Origin: Alcaligenaceae bacterium
Lineage (GTDB): Bacteria; Pseudomonadota; Gammaproteobacteria; Burkholderiales; Burkholderiaceae_B
Direction of reading: 5' to 3'
Length of the DNA: 64,000 nucleotides
Assembly (NCBI GenBank): GCA_013416435.1
Contig: JACCEN010000002.1
Span: forward strand, 248,001-312,000
Part shown: one piece after another, positions 17,955-25,624 of the stretch
Numbering within the stretch: the first letter of the stretch is position 1
How the letters are laid out: each line of letters starts with the position of its first letter
The notes under the pieces: model-generated
Seen by the model: only the letters and a program-made list of their open reading frames with translations
Told to the model about the DNA's origin: nothing
Databases searched by the model: none
Position numbers and translations under genes: made by a program

Positions 17955-18548
17955 CTATTTGCCCGACTCGGGCAGCGGCTTGACCGGATAGCTGCGGTCC
18001 AGAGCCAACAGATAGGCGACGAGGTCCAGCGCTTCCGGGCGTGCAACCACCACTTGGCCCAATGGCGCATACGCGGGCGGCAGATTCACCACCCGGTCAC
18101 CTGCCTCGGCTTTGTCCTTGGTTTCGAAGAGATAGGGATAAGACGGCATGATGCTGTTCGGGGTGTAGGCGCGGGGCTGATACAAATGGCCCAGATTCCA
18201 GTCGATGCTCGGCTGGCGCGCGCCAATGTTCAGAAGGTCGGGACCGGTGCGCATGGTGCCCAGCAGATGCGGCCGGTCGTAGAAATAGTCGCCGGCGACC
18301 GGCGCCCTGCCCCAGCCTCTCTGGAAGTCGGGCGCCTGTGCCTTGGCACGGGGCTGCTGCGTATGGCAGTACACGCAGCCATTCTCGATGTACTGCCGGC
18401 GGCCGCGCAGTTCCGCCGATGTGTAGGGCTTCAGCCCGGGCGACGGCTGGACTTCCGACAGTTGCACATAGGGCACGATCACCAGGGTCGCCGTTGCCAG
18501 CGCCAGGGTGACCATCGCGCCCCCCAGCAGTTTGTATTCGTTTTCCAT
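17955..18548 (-). CDS. ccoO: cbb3-type cytochrome c oxidase subunit II
   Basis: The 197-residue mono-haem subunit has an N-terminal membrane anchor, YKLLGGAMVTLALATATLVI, and the haem c site GCVYCHTQQ (Cys58, Cys61, His62), followed by WGRAPVAGDYFYDRPHLLG and a likely axial Met in NSIMPSYPYLF. These are classical CcoO signatures. It starts 2 bases after the ccoN stop and takes electrons from the periplasmic donor to CcoN. A longer open frame upstream is only the ccoN shadow. Confidence 0.93.
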   Translation of the reverse strand: MENEYKLLGGAMVTLALATATLVIVPYVQLSEVQPSPGLKPYTSAELRGRRQYIENGCVYCHTQQPRAKAQAPDFQRGWGRAPVAGDYFYDRPHLLGTMRTGPDLLNIGARQPSIDWNLGHLYQPRAYTPNSIMPSYPYLFETKDKAEAGDRVVNLPPAYAPLGQVVVARPEALDLVAYLLALDRSYPVKPLPESGK

Positions 18549-18550
18549 GC

Positions 18551-20242
18551 TCAGCCCCCCACCGCAGCGTCCGCCGGGACGGAAACGCCGGCGGCCGGAA
18601 AGGGTTCGGACTGTTTGCGAAAGAGCGCCGGACCCACGCGCTTGTGCCCATATCGCAGCGCCATGGCGCCGAAATGAAAAGCAAACACCAAGTGACCCAG
18701 CGTCATGAGGCCGCCTCCGATGCTGCGCGCCTCCAGGTACGGAATCGTGACGCCGACGGACTCCATGAAGCTTCGGCTCGCATCGAGCATGGCCACGCCC
18801 TGCAGCCATCCGCCGATGGACAGGCCGACGAAGTAGACGCCGAAGCCCAGCACCACCAGCCAGAAATGCAAGGCGATGAGACGCGGGTAAGGCCATTCCC
18901 ATGCCATGACGCGCGGCATGACGAAGTAGATGGCGCCGAACATCACCAGAGAAAAGAATCCATACAGGCCCAGGTGGGCGTGCGCTACCGTGAAATGCGT
19001 GAAGTGCGTGATGGTGTTGACGCTGCGCAGCGCCTCGAAGGAGCCCTGTACCGAACTGAGCGTGTACATCATGCCGCCCAGCACGATGAACCGCAGCGTA
19101 GGCGAATACAGCAATGTCTTGAAGTGGCCGCGCATCGTCAGGTGCTGGTTGACCGAGAAAGCCAGGACCGGCACGATCATCATCATGCTCTGGACGATGG
19201 ACAGCGTAATCAGCCAGCCCGGCACCGGCCCGCCTACCAGATGATGGCCGCCGACCTGTCCGTAGAAGAACGCCAGTGCCCAGAAGCCAAGCAAGGACAA
19301 GTTGTACGACTGTATCGGCCGGCCGATGATCTTGGGCAGGAAGTAATACACCGAGGCCAGCGCGATGGGAGTATAGAAAAGCCCCAGCACGTTGTGGCCG
19401 AACCACCAGTTCATGGTGGCCTGCTCCACCCCGAAATGCACGCCCGGCAGGTTCCCCACCAGGAACAGGATGGGGAACCAAAACAGGGCCGCGCCCATGT
19501 ACCAGATGGACACGTACAGATGCTCGGTCTTCCGGTTTTGCAGGGTGAAGACCAGGGGCAGGCCAATGAGCGCGCCGCCGATCACGAACAGGATGTCGAT
19601 CTGCCAGGGTATCTCCAGCCACTCCAGCCCGTCGCTGAAGCCTGCCGCCACACTGCCCAGGCCGGCAATCAGGGCGGCGTTCCACAGCATGGCTCCCAGC
19701 AGCGCGAATCGGCCGCCGATGAGCTCCGTCTTCAGCAAGCGGGGCAGTGTCCAGTGTGCGATGCCGAATGCCGCCATGGGTGCCCAGCCATAGGCCACCA
19801 TGTTCAGGTGCAGGGTCCGGATGCGTCCGAAAGTCAGCCACGCATGCGCGGTGAGGAAGTCGGGCTGATGCAGCTTGACCGAACTGATCAATCCGGCCGC
19901 GGACGCCAGGATCAGCCATGCGACGGCACAGGAAAGAAAGACGAAGGCCACGTAAGCGGTGGAGCGATCCGCCTGGATGCGCTCCGCCAGCTCGCGTGCC
20001 TGTGTCGCGGCGTCCACCGGCGCCGACGCATCATGCGCTTGGACGACGGCGTTCTGCAAGTCCTGATGCTGAGCCGGCGTCGCAGCGGGCTCTTCGACCT
20101 TGCCAATCTCTCCTTCGGAGAATATGACCTTGGCGGCCGCCGGATCGGCGTCGAACAAATGCCGGCGCAGGGACCAGATGAAAACAAACAGGCCGGTGAC
20201 GGACAGAACGAAAGTCAACAGCAATATGGAGATGGTGCTCAT
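18551..20242 (-). CDS. ccoN: cbb3-type cytochrome c oxidase subunit I with CcoS-like N-terminus
   Basis: The 563-residue haem-copper oxidase core reduces oxygen and pumps protons in the inner membrane. It keeps a low-spin haem ligand His145 (RTLHLNMVAYGW), CuB ligands His283 (WWFGHN) and His333-His334, the cross-linked Tyr327 six residues before them, and His421/His423 (VAHAHLG). Tyr327 marks it as oxidase, not nitric oxide reductase. Gln399 (SSVQGSF) replaces the usual Glu of STFEGPM. The first 50 residues (LFVFIWSLRRHLFDADP) look like the assembly protein CcoS, fused through a variable linker to the catalytic domain. The start MSTISILL is chosen to fit that domain. No ccoP or ccoQ is in the operon. 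Confidence 0.88.
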   Translation of the reverse strand: MSTISILLLTFVLSVTGLFVFIWSLRRHLFDADPAAAKVIFSEGEIGKVEEPAATPAQHQDLQNAVVQAHDASAPVDAATQARELAERIQADRSTAYVAFVFLSCAVAWLILASAAGLISSVKLHQPDFLTAHAWLTFGRIRTLHLNMVAYGWAPMAAFGIAHWTLPRLLKTELIGGRFALLGAMLWNAALIAGLGSVAAGFSDGLEWLEIPWQIDILFVIGGALIGLPLVFTLQNRKTEHLYVSIWYMGAALFWFPILFLVGNLPGVHFGVEQATMNWWFGHNVLGLFYTPIALASVYYFLPKIIGRPIQSYNLSLLGFWALAFFYGQVGGHHLVGGPVPGWLITLSIVQSMMMIVPVLAFSVNQHLTMRGHFKTLLYSPTLRFIVLGGMMYTLSSVQGSFEALRSVNTITHFTHFTVAHAHLGLYGFFSLVMFGAIYFVMPRVMAWEWPYPRLIALHFWLVVLGFGVYFVGLSIGGWLQGVAMLDASRSFMESVGVTIPYLEARSIGGGLMTLGHLVFAFHFGAMALRYGHKRVGPALFRKQSEPFPAAGVSVPADAAVGG

Positions 20243-20461
20243 GCGGGTGTATCTCTTGGATGCGGATACCGCCTCCGGCTGGAACGCTTCATTCCAGCGC
20301 ATTTATATCGTAGGGCGATATTCAAGCGGAATGATACCGGAGCGATCGGACGCGAGGCCCCATGACCCTACGCCGGATGCAGGTATGCGGCGAATTGCGC
20401 AAAGGCCGCGGATGCGTCAACATTCAGTCTGTACTTTTGTCGATACACATCAGGAACAAGC

Positions 20462-20884
20462 ATGGAATGCACGATAGACTGGGGCGGCCCCGACGGCATG
20501 CTTTTCGTTGCCCGTACGGGCAGCGGCCACGTAACCGCCATGGACGGCGCACCCGACGGCGGCGGACACAATCTTGCGCCGCGCCCCATGGAAATGCTGC
20601 TGGCCGGAACGGGCGGCTGTGCCGCCTATGACGTCGTATTGATCCTCAAGCGCGGCCGCCAGGCGGTGACCGACTGCCGGGTAACGCTGACCGCCGAGCG
20701 CGCAGATACCGATCCCAAGGTGTTCACCAAGATCCACTTCGCCTTCATTGTCAGCGGCAAGGGCTTGTCACCGGCCGCCGTTGAACGGGCCGTAAAGATG
20801 TCGCATGACAAATACTGCTCCGCCTCGGCCATGCTGGCCAAAACCGCCGACATCACGCATTCGATCGAGATCCTGGAAGCCTGA
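20462..20884 (+). CDS. OsmC family protein
   Basis: The 140-residue protein of the OsmC/Ohr superfamily has two conserved cysteines, in LLAGTGGCAAYDVV and KYCSASAM, typical of thiol peroxidases of the YhfA-like subgroup. It is divergent from ccoN with about 220 bases between the starts; I see no recognisable operator in that gap. Three palindromes follow. It probably reduces small peroxides, but its natural substrate is unknown. Confidence 0.85.
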   Translation: MECTIDWGGPDGMLFVARTGSGHVTAMDGAPDGGGHNLAPRPMEMLLAGTGGCAAYDVVLILKRGRQAVTDCRVTLTAERADTDPKVFTKIHFAFIVSGKGLSPAAVERAVKMSHDKYCSASAMLAKTADITHSIEILEA

Positions 20885-20902
20885 TCCAGCGCTTGGGGTT
20901 CA

Positions 20903-20932
20903 GGGGTCAGACCCCATTCGGGGTCTGACCCC
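20903..20932. repeat. 30-bp nested palindrome, copy 8
   Basis: Arms match consensus, core ATTC. It lies between osmC and thyA. Confidence 0.95.
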
Positions 20933-20949
20933 ATTATCTGTCGAGTCGC

Positions 20950-20979
20950 GGGGTCAGGCCCTGGATAGGGTCTGACCCC
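20950..20979. repeat. 30-bp nested palindrome, copy 9 (diverged)
   Basis: GGGGTCAGGCCC, TGGATA, GGGTCTGACCCC. Left arm has an A to G change that is not matched on the right, so this copy is decaying. Confidence 0.85.
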
Positions 20980-20995
20980 ATTCCAAGCAACCCGC

Positions 20996-21025
20996 GGGGT
21001 CAGACCCCATTCGGGGTCTGACCCC
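20996..21025. repeat. 30-bp nested palindrome, copy 10
   Basis: Core ATTC, identical to copy 8; it ends 46 bases before the thyA start, so it may be in the thyA leader. Confidence 0.95.
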
Positions 21026-21071
21026 TTCCTGGCTATACTGGCGCCTTGAGTCTAGGCAAAAAGCACAGCAT

Positions 21072-22052
21072 ATGAAGCAATATCTCGACTTGGTCCAGAA
21101 CATTTTCGACAACGGCTCCTGGCAGGACAACCGTACCGGCGTGCGCACGCGCAGCATTCCCGGGGCGATGATGCGGTTCGATCTGCAGGAAGGCTTTCCT
21201 GCCGTCACGACCAAGAAGCTCGCCTTCAAGTCCGCCATCGGCGAACTTGTGGGGTTTCTACGGGCCTATCGGAATGCAGCCGAGTTCACCGCGCTAGGCT
21301 GCAAGGTCTGGAACCAGAACGCCAACGAAAACCGTCAATGGCTGGCCAATCCCTACCGGCTCGAAGAAGGCGACCTGGGCCCCGTATACGGCATCCAATG
21401 GCGCGAATGGCCTGCTTACAAGCTCATCGATACCAGGCTTCCCCATAGCGCCGCCCAGATCGATGACGCACTGTCTCGAGGCTATACACAAATAGGCCTC
21501 GTCGACGATGGCGGCGCCTCCAGCGCGCTGCTGTACAAAGCCGTCGACCAGCTGCGTGCCTGCCTGGACACCATCATGAAGGACCCTGGCAGCCGGCGCA
21601 TACTTTTCCATGGCTGGAACTGGGCCCAGCTCGAGGAAATGGCCCTGCCTCCATGCCATCTGCTTTATCAGTTCCTGGTCAACATCGAAAAAAGGGAAAT
21701 TTCCCTCTGCTTGTACATACGCAGCAACGACGTCGGCCTGGGCACGCCCTTCAACCTGACTGAGGGCGCCGCGCTGCTGCACCTCGTCGGGCGCCTCACC
21801 GGCTACCGGCCGCGCTGGTTCACGTATTTCATCGGCGATGCGCACATCTACGAAAACCACGTGGACATGCTGCGCGCGCAACTGACACGCGAGCCGTTCC
21901 CCGCGCCGCGGCTGGTGCTGTCCGACCGGATTCCCGACTATGCCGAAACCGGCAGGTACGAGCCCGAATGGCTGGAAAAAATCGAACCCGGCGACTTCTC
22001 GCTCGAAGGCTATCAACATCACGCGCCCTTGACCGCCCCCATGGCGGTTTGA
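21072..22052 (+). CDS. thyA: Thymidylate synthase
   Basis: The 326-residue enzyme methylates dUMP to dTMP with methylene-tetrahydrofolate. The catalytic cysteine is Cys195 in [22 protein letters not shown] binds dUMP and HIYENHVD closes the site. It is longer than the 264-residue E. coli enzyme because of an insertion around residues 120-165, which is typical of a long ThyA subgroup also seen in Bordetella relatives. folA follows after 32 bases, so the two are likely cotranscribed and recycle folate together. Confidence 0.95.
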   Translation: MKQYLDLVQNIFDNGSWQDNRTGVRTRSIPGAMMRFDLQEGFPAVTTKKLAFKSAIGELVGFLRAYRNAAEFTALGCKVWNQNANENRQWLANPYRLEEGDLGPVYGIQWREWPAYKLIDTRLPHSAAQIDDALSRGYTQIGLVDDGGASSALLYKAVDQLRACLDTIMKDPGSRRILFHGWNWAQLEEMALPPCHLLYQFLVNIEKREISLCLYIRSNDVGLGTPFNLTEGAALLHLVGRLTGYRPRWFTYFIGDAHIYENHVDMLRAQLTREPFPAPRLVLSDRIPDYAETGRYEPEWLEKIEPGDFSLEGYQHHAPLTAPMAV

Positions 22053-22084
22053 CCGCCCTGAATCGACACACGGAACACAACCCC

Positions 22085-22573
22085 ATGCCCGACGCCCGCA
22101 TCCAACTCGTCGTCGCCTACTCCGCCAACCGCGTGATCGGCCGCGACAATGCACTGCCCTGGCGCCTGCCCTCCGACCTCGCGCACTTCAAGCGCGTCAC
22201 CATGGGCAAGCCCATCGTCATGGGCCGCAATACCTGGCATTCGTTGGGCCGCCCGCTGCCCGGCCGCCCCAACCTGGTGCTCAGCCGCGACCCCGGCTTC
22301 ACCGCCGAAGGCGCTACAGTGCATCCCGATCTGGCATCCGCCATCAGGGCCTGCGGCAACGTGGAAGCCATATGCATCATCGGCGGCGAACAGGTTTTCA
22401 AGGCGGCGCTCGACATCGCCGACGAAATCATCGCCACCGAAGTACACGCCCAAGTGGAAGGAGACACCTTCTTCCCCGATCTGCCGTCAGGGTGGGCGGA
22501 AGCGGAACGCTCCGTACAGCCGGAAGAAAACGGGCTGGCGTTCGACTTCGTGACTTATCGCAGGAGCGAGTGA
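22085..22573 (+). CDS. folA: Dihydrofolate reductase
   Basis: The 162-residue enzyme reduces dihydrofolate to tetrahydrofolate with NADPH. Signatures are VVAYSANRVIGRDNALPWRL (Trp26 region with catalytic acidic Asp31), PIVMGRNTWHSLGRPLPGR and CIIGGEQVFKAAL. The ATG at 22085 is the natural start; an upstream frame overlaps thyA and is not needed. It works with the dihydrofolate produced by ThyA next door. Palindrome copy 11 begins one base after the stop. Confidence 0.95.
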   Translation: MPDARIQLVVAYSANRVIGRDNALPWRLPSDLAHFKRVTMGKPIVMGRNTWHSLGRPLPGRPNLVLSRDPGFTAEGATVHPDLASAIRACGNVEAICIIGGEQVFKAALDIADEIIATEVHAQVEGDTFFPDLPSGWAEAERSVQPEENGLAFDFVTYRRSE

Positions 22574-22574
22574 A

Positions 22575-22604
22575 GGGGTCAGACCCCATGCGGGGTCTGA
22601 CCCC
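22575..22604. repeat. 30-bp nested palindrome, copy 11
   Basis: Core ATGC; lies just after the folA stop, between convergent folA and the MocR gene. Confidence 0.95.
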
Positions 22605-22613
22605 GAGCTCAAA

Positions 22614-22638
22614 CAGACCCTGCATGGGGTCTGTCCCC
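22614..22638. repeat. Degenerate palindrome copy 12
   Basis: CAGACCC, TGCAT, GGGGTCTGTCCCC: the outer part of the left arm is lost and the right arm has one substitution. Confidence 0.7.
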
Positions 22639-22640
22639 AG

Positions 22641-24068
22641 TCAAGCCGTCGCGCCGGCCTTGCGCATGAAGGCCCACAGCGCGCGATGCAGGGAATAAGC
22701 CACGTTGAAACGGATCCATCCGGTATCGGCCTGCCCGGGGTCGAAGTAGGATCCCGGCGCAAGCCATATACCGTCCTTCAACGCCAGCTCCGCCAGCTTC
22801 GCCGAACCCCGCTCCCGCCACTGCCCTGCGGGGCGGGCCCACAGAAACAGGCCGGCTTGCGGGCGGCTGTAGACTTCGAAGCCGTGGCTGTCCATCAACG
22901 TGGCCAGCTCTTCGTGCGCCTCGCGCAGCCGCTCCTGCACACGCCTGAGATGAGCCTGATGCCTTCCCTGCCTGAGTACCTCGTAGACGGTGCGCTCCAT
23001 CATTTCGGGCGTCGTCAGCCCCAGCGTCATCTTCGTCTTGGCGAACTCCTTCAACAGCTCGGCGTTCGCCACGATATAGCCCACCCGCATCGACGGCATG
23101 ATGCTCTTCGAGAAGCCCGATACATAAATGACTCTTGCCGTGCCGCCCATGGCAACCAGCATGGGGCCGATGCCCGGCAGCAGATCGCGGGACACGTCGT
23201 CCTCGATCACGGTGTAGCCGTACTGTTCCGCCAACTGCAGGATGCGGAAGGCGTTGTTCATGCTCAGGCTTGCGCCGGTCGGATTCTGCAGCACAGTGTT
23301 GACGAACACCGCTTTCACCTTGTGCCTGGCGACCTGTTCCTCCAGCGTGCGGATGCACAGGCCATCCTGATTGCGGGGCACGCTGAGCACCCGCAGGCCC
23401 GCAAGGCGCATGGTTTCGAGCAGGTTCGCATAGCCGGGAAATTCGGCGAGCACCACGTCGCCCGGCCGAAACAGCGTGCGAATGACGATATCCAGCCCTT
23501 GCGTGGCGCCCTGCGTCAACAGTACCTGGTCGCTGCCCACCTGCAGACCATGGTGCTCGAGCGACTGCTGGATATGTTCGCGCAACGGGAAATACCCATA
23601 AGGATGGCCATAGCCGGCAAGCTGCTTGGGGCTGGTCCGGGACACCTGGCGCAGCGCTTGCGACAAACCGGCTTCGTTCAGCCATTCTCCGGGCAGCCAG
23701 CCGCAGCCGGATTTGATCGGGATGGAATGATCGGCAAAGACATCCGCCAGGAGCCAGGATGCCCCGATCTTCGGCGGCGCCCACGCCGACACGGGCGATG
23801 CGCCCACCGGTTCCCTTCGCCCGGCGGCAGCCACCCGGTAGCCCGAACCCGGCCGCGCGATCAGCCAGTTTTGCGCAACCAGCCTGCTGTAGGCCGCGGA
23901 CACCGTAAACGTGCTCAGATCGTGCGTCTTGGCGAACTTGCGGACCGACGGCATCGGCATGCCGGGCCTTAACAGTTGCTGCCGGATCGCCTCTTCTAGC
24001 GCCTCGACGACCTGCTCCACCAAGGACAGCCTGTATTTGCGATCACGTATCGGCTCGAAGAACCGCAT
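22641..24068 (-). CDS. MocR-type GntR regulator with aminotransferase domain
   Basis: The 475-residue protein has an N-terminal GntR winged helix (PMPSVRKFAKTHDLSTFTVS) and a fold type I aminotransferase domain (TQGATQGLDIVIRTLF, QNPTGASLS, PLP lysine in SGFSKSIMPSMRVGY). MocR regulators bind PLP or a PLP adduct and control nearby, usually divergent, genes of amino-compound metabolism. Here the divergent gene is an omega-aminotransferase, 194 bases away, with an inverted repeat between the two. Regulation of that gene, and of itself, is inferred from this layout. Confidence 0.88.
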   Translation of the reverse strand: MRFFEPIRDRKYRLSLVEQVVEALEEAIRQQLLRPGMPMPSVRKFAKTHDLSTFTVSAAYSRLVAQNWLIARPGSGYRVAAAGRREPVGASPVSAWAPPKIGASWLLADVFADHSIPIKSGCGWLPGEWLNEAGLSQALRQVSRTSPKQLAGYGHPYGYFPLREHIQQSLEHHGLQVGSDQVLLTQGATQGLDIVIRTLFRPGDVVLAEFPGYANLLETMRLAGLRVLSVPRNQDGLCIRTLEEQVARHKVKAVFVNTVLQNPTGASLSMNNAFRILQLAEQYGYTVIEDDVSRDLLPGIGPMLVAMGGTARVIYVSGFSKSIMPSMRVGYIVANAELLKEFAKTKMTLGLTTPEMMERTVYEVLRQGRHQAHLRRVQERLREAHEELATLMDSHGFEVYSRPQAGLFLWARPAGQWRERGSAKLAELALKDGIWLAPGSYFDPGQADTGWIRFNVAYSLHRALWAFMRKAGATA

Positions 24069-24109
24069 TGACCCACCTCATAATCAGCACAGTTGCCATT
24101 TTTTAAACA

Positions 24110-24140
24110 ATACAGTTATATCGATTTTGGTCGACTGTAT
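24110..24140. promoter_or_regulatory. Inverted repeat in the MocR/aminotransferase intergenic region
   Basis: ATACAGT (24110-24116) and ACTGTAT (24134-24140) are 7-bp inverted arms in an AT-rich stretch, with TCGA in the spacer close to each arm. A likely operator for the divergent MocR regulator, overlapping promoter elements. Confidence 0.5.
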
Positions 24141-24262
24141 ATTTATTTGCAAGCCAGGGCGAACGAGAATAGGCGGACATCAAGGAAAGCTCTGAAACAT
24201 TCTCGAGCCCTTCCAACGCTCCCAAGCATACCCCCCTTTGTTTTTGCCTGTCGAGGTAAACC

Positions 24263-25588
24263 ATGACCAGTAACGCGAACCTCCCGGATATGTCGAATCT
24301 GTGGATGCCTTTCACCGCAAACCGTCAGTTCAAAGAGCATCCACGCCTGCTGACCAAGGCCAAGGGCATGTACTATACGGCCGCCGACGGCCATCCGGTG
24401 CTGGATGGCACGGCAGGCCTGTGGTGTGTCAATGCCGGCCACGGCCGGCAGGAAATCATCGACGCCGTCTCCCGGCAAACCACTGAGCTCGATTATGCGC
24501 CCAGCTTCCAGCTTGGCCACACCGATTCCTTTCGGGCCGCCTCGGCGGTGGCTCGTCTCATGCCCGAAGGCATGGACCGCATTTTCTTCACCAACTCGGG
24601 TTCCGAATCCGTCGATACATCGCTGAAAATCGCCCTGGCCTATCACCGCGCGCGGGGCGAGGGCCAGCGTACCCGTCTGATCGGCCGCGAGCGCGGCTAC
24701 CACGGGGTCGGGTTCGGCGGCATTTCGGTAGGCGGCATCTCACCCAACCGTAAAACGTTCTCGGGCGCCCTGCTGCCCAATGTGGATCACCTGCCGCATA
24801 CCCACGACCTGTCCAAGAATGCGCATACACGCGGGCAGCCCGCTTGGGGCGAACACTTCGCCGATCAGCTGGAAAGCATCATCGCCTTGCATGATGCGTC
24901 CACCATTGCCGCCGTCATCGTCGAGCCCCTCGCCGGTTCCACCGGCGTGCTGATCCCGCCCAAAGGCTATCTGGAAAAATTGCGCGCCATCACTGAAAAG
25001 CACGGCATCCTGCTGATTTTCGACGAAGTCATCACCGGCTTTGGCCGCCTGGGCGCCAACACGGCCAGCGAATTCTTCGGCGTGAAGCCAGACCTGATCA
25101 CCATGGCGAAAGGCATCAGCAACGCCGCCGTTCCCGCCGGCGCGGTCGCGGTCCGCCGCGAAATCCACGATACCATCGTCAGCGCCGCGGCCAGCGGCAT
25201 CGAATTCTTCCACGGCTACACCTATTCGGCGCATCCTCTTGCCACGGCGGCCATCCTGGCCACTCTTGGCATCTACGAGAAAGACCAGCTGTTCAAGCGC
25301 GCCGCGGGCCTGTCGCAAAAATTCGAAGACGCCGCCCACAATCTGCAGAATGCACGCCACGTCATCGACGTCCGCAACCTGGGATTGGTCGCCGGCATCG
25401 AGCTAAAACCCCGCGACGGCGCACCCGGCGCGCGCGCCGCCGAGGTATTCTCAAAATGCTTCGACGCCGGCGTCATGGTGCGCTACACCGGCGACATCAT
25501 CGCCGTTTCGCCGCCGCTCATCGTCGAAGAACAGCAAATCACCGAAATCTTCGAAACGATAGACAAGGTCTTGAAGACGGTCGCGTAA
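24263..25588 (+). CDS. Omega-aminotransferase, beta-alanine:pyruvate type
   Basis: This 441-residue class III (fold type I) aminotransferase has WMPFTANRQF, GTAGLWCVNAGHG and FTNSGSESVDTSLKIAL, and the PLP lysine in ITMAKGISNAAVPAG. These match beta-alanine:pyruvate transaminases, which move the amino group of beta-alanine or other omega-amines to pyruvate. It is divergent from a MocR regulator that probably controls it. No methylmalonate-semialdehyde dehydrogenase gene, a frequent partner, is beside it. The substrate range is inferred from family. Confidence 0.87.
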   Translation: MTSNANLPDMSNLWMPFTANRQFKEHPRLLTKAKGMYYTAADGHPVLDGTAGLWCVNAGHGRQEIIDAVSRQTTELDYAPSFQLGHTDSFRAASAVARLMPEGMDRIFFTNSGSESVDTSLKIALAYHRARGEGQRTRLIGRERGYHGVGFGGISVGGISPNRKTFSGALLPNVDHLPHTHDLSKNAHTRGQPAWGEHFADQLESIIALHDASTIAAVIVEPLAGSTGVLIPPKGYLEKLRAITEKHGILLIFDEVITGFGRLGANTASEFFGVKPDLITMAKGISNAAVPAGAVAVRREIHDTIVSAAASGIEFFHGYTYSAHPLATAAILATLGIYEKDQLFKRAAGLSQKFEDAAHNLQNARHVIDVRNLGLVAGIELKPRDGAPGARAAEVFSKCFDAGVMVRYTGDIIAVSPPLIVEEQQITEIFETIDKVLKTVA

Positions 25589-25594
25589 AGCGCA

Positions 25595-25624
25595 GGGGTC
25601 AGACCCCGCATGGGGTCTGACCCC
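25595..25624. repeat. 30-bp nested palindrome, copy 13
   Basis: Core GCAT. It fills the gap between the convergent aminotransferase and gcvP genes and abuts the gcvP stop. Confidence 0.95.

Noticed and set aside
18551-20242. CcoN as a nitric oxide reductase-like enzyme
   Set aside because: Tyr327 is at the cross-link position six residues before the CuB histidine pair, and a CcoO subunit with normal motifs follows.
18644-20365. 573-codon plus-strand ORF opposite ccoN
   Set aside because: Composition is typical of a shadow frame, while ccoN has all oxidase motifs.
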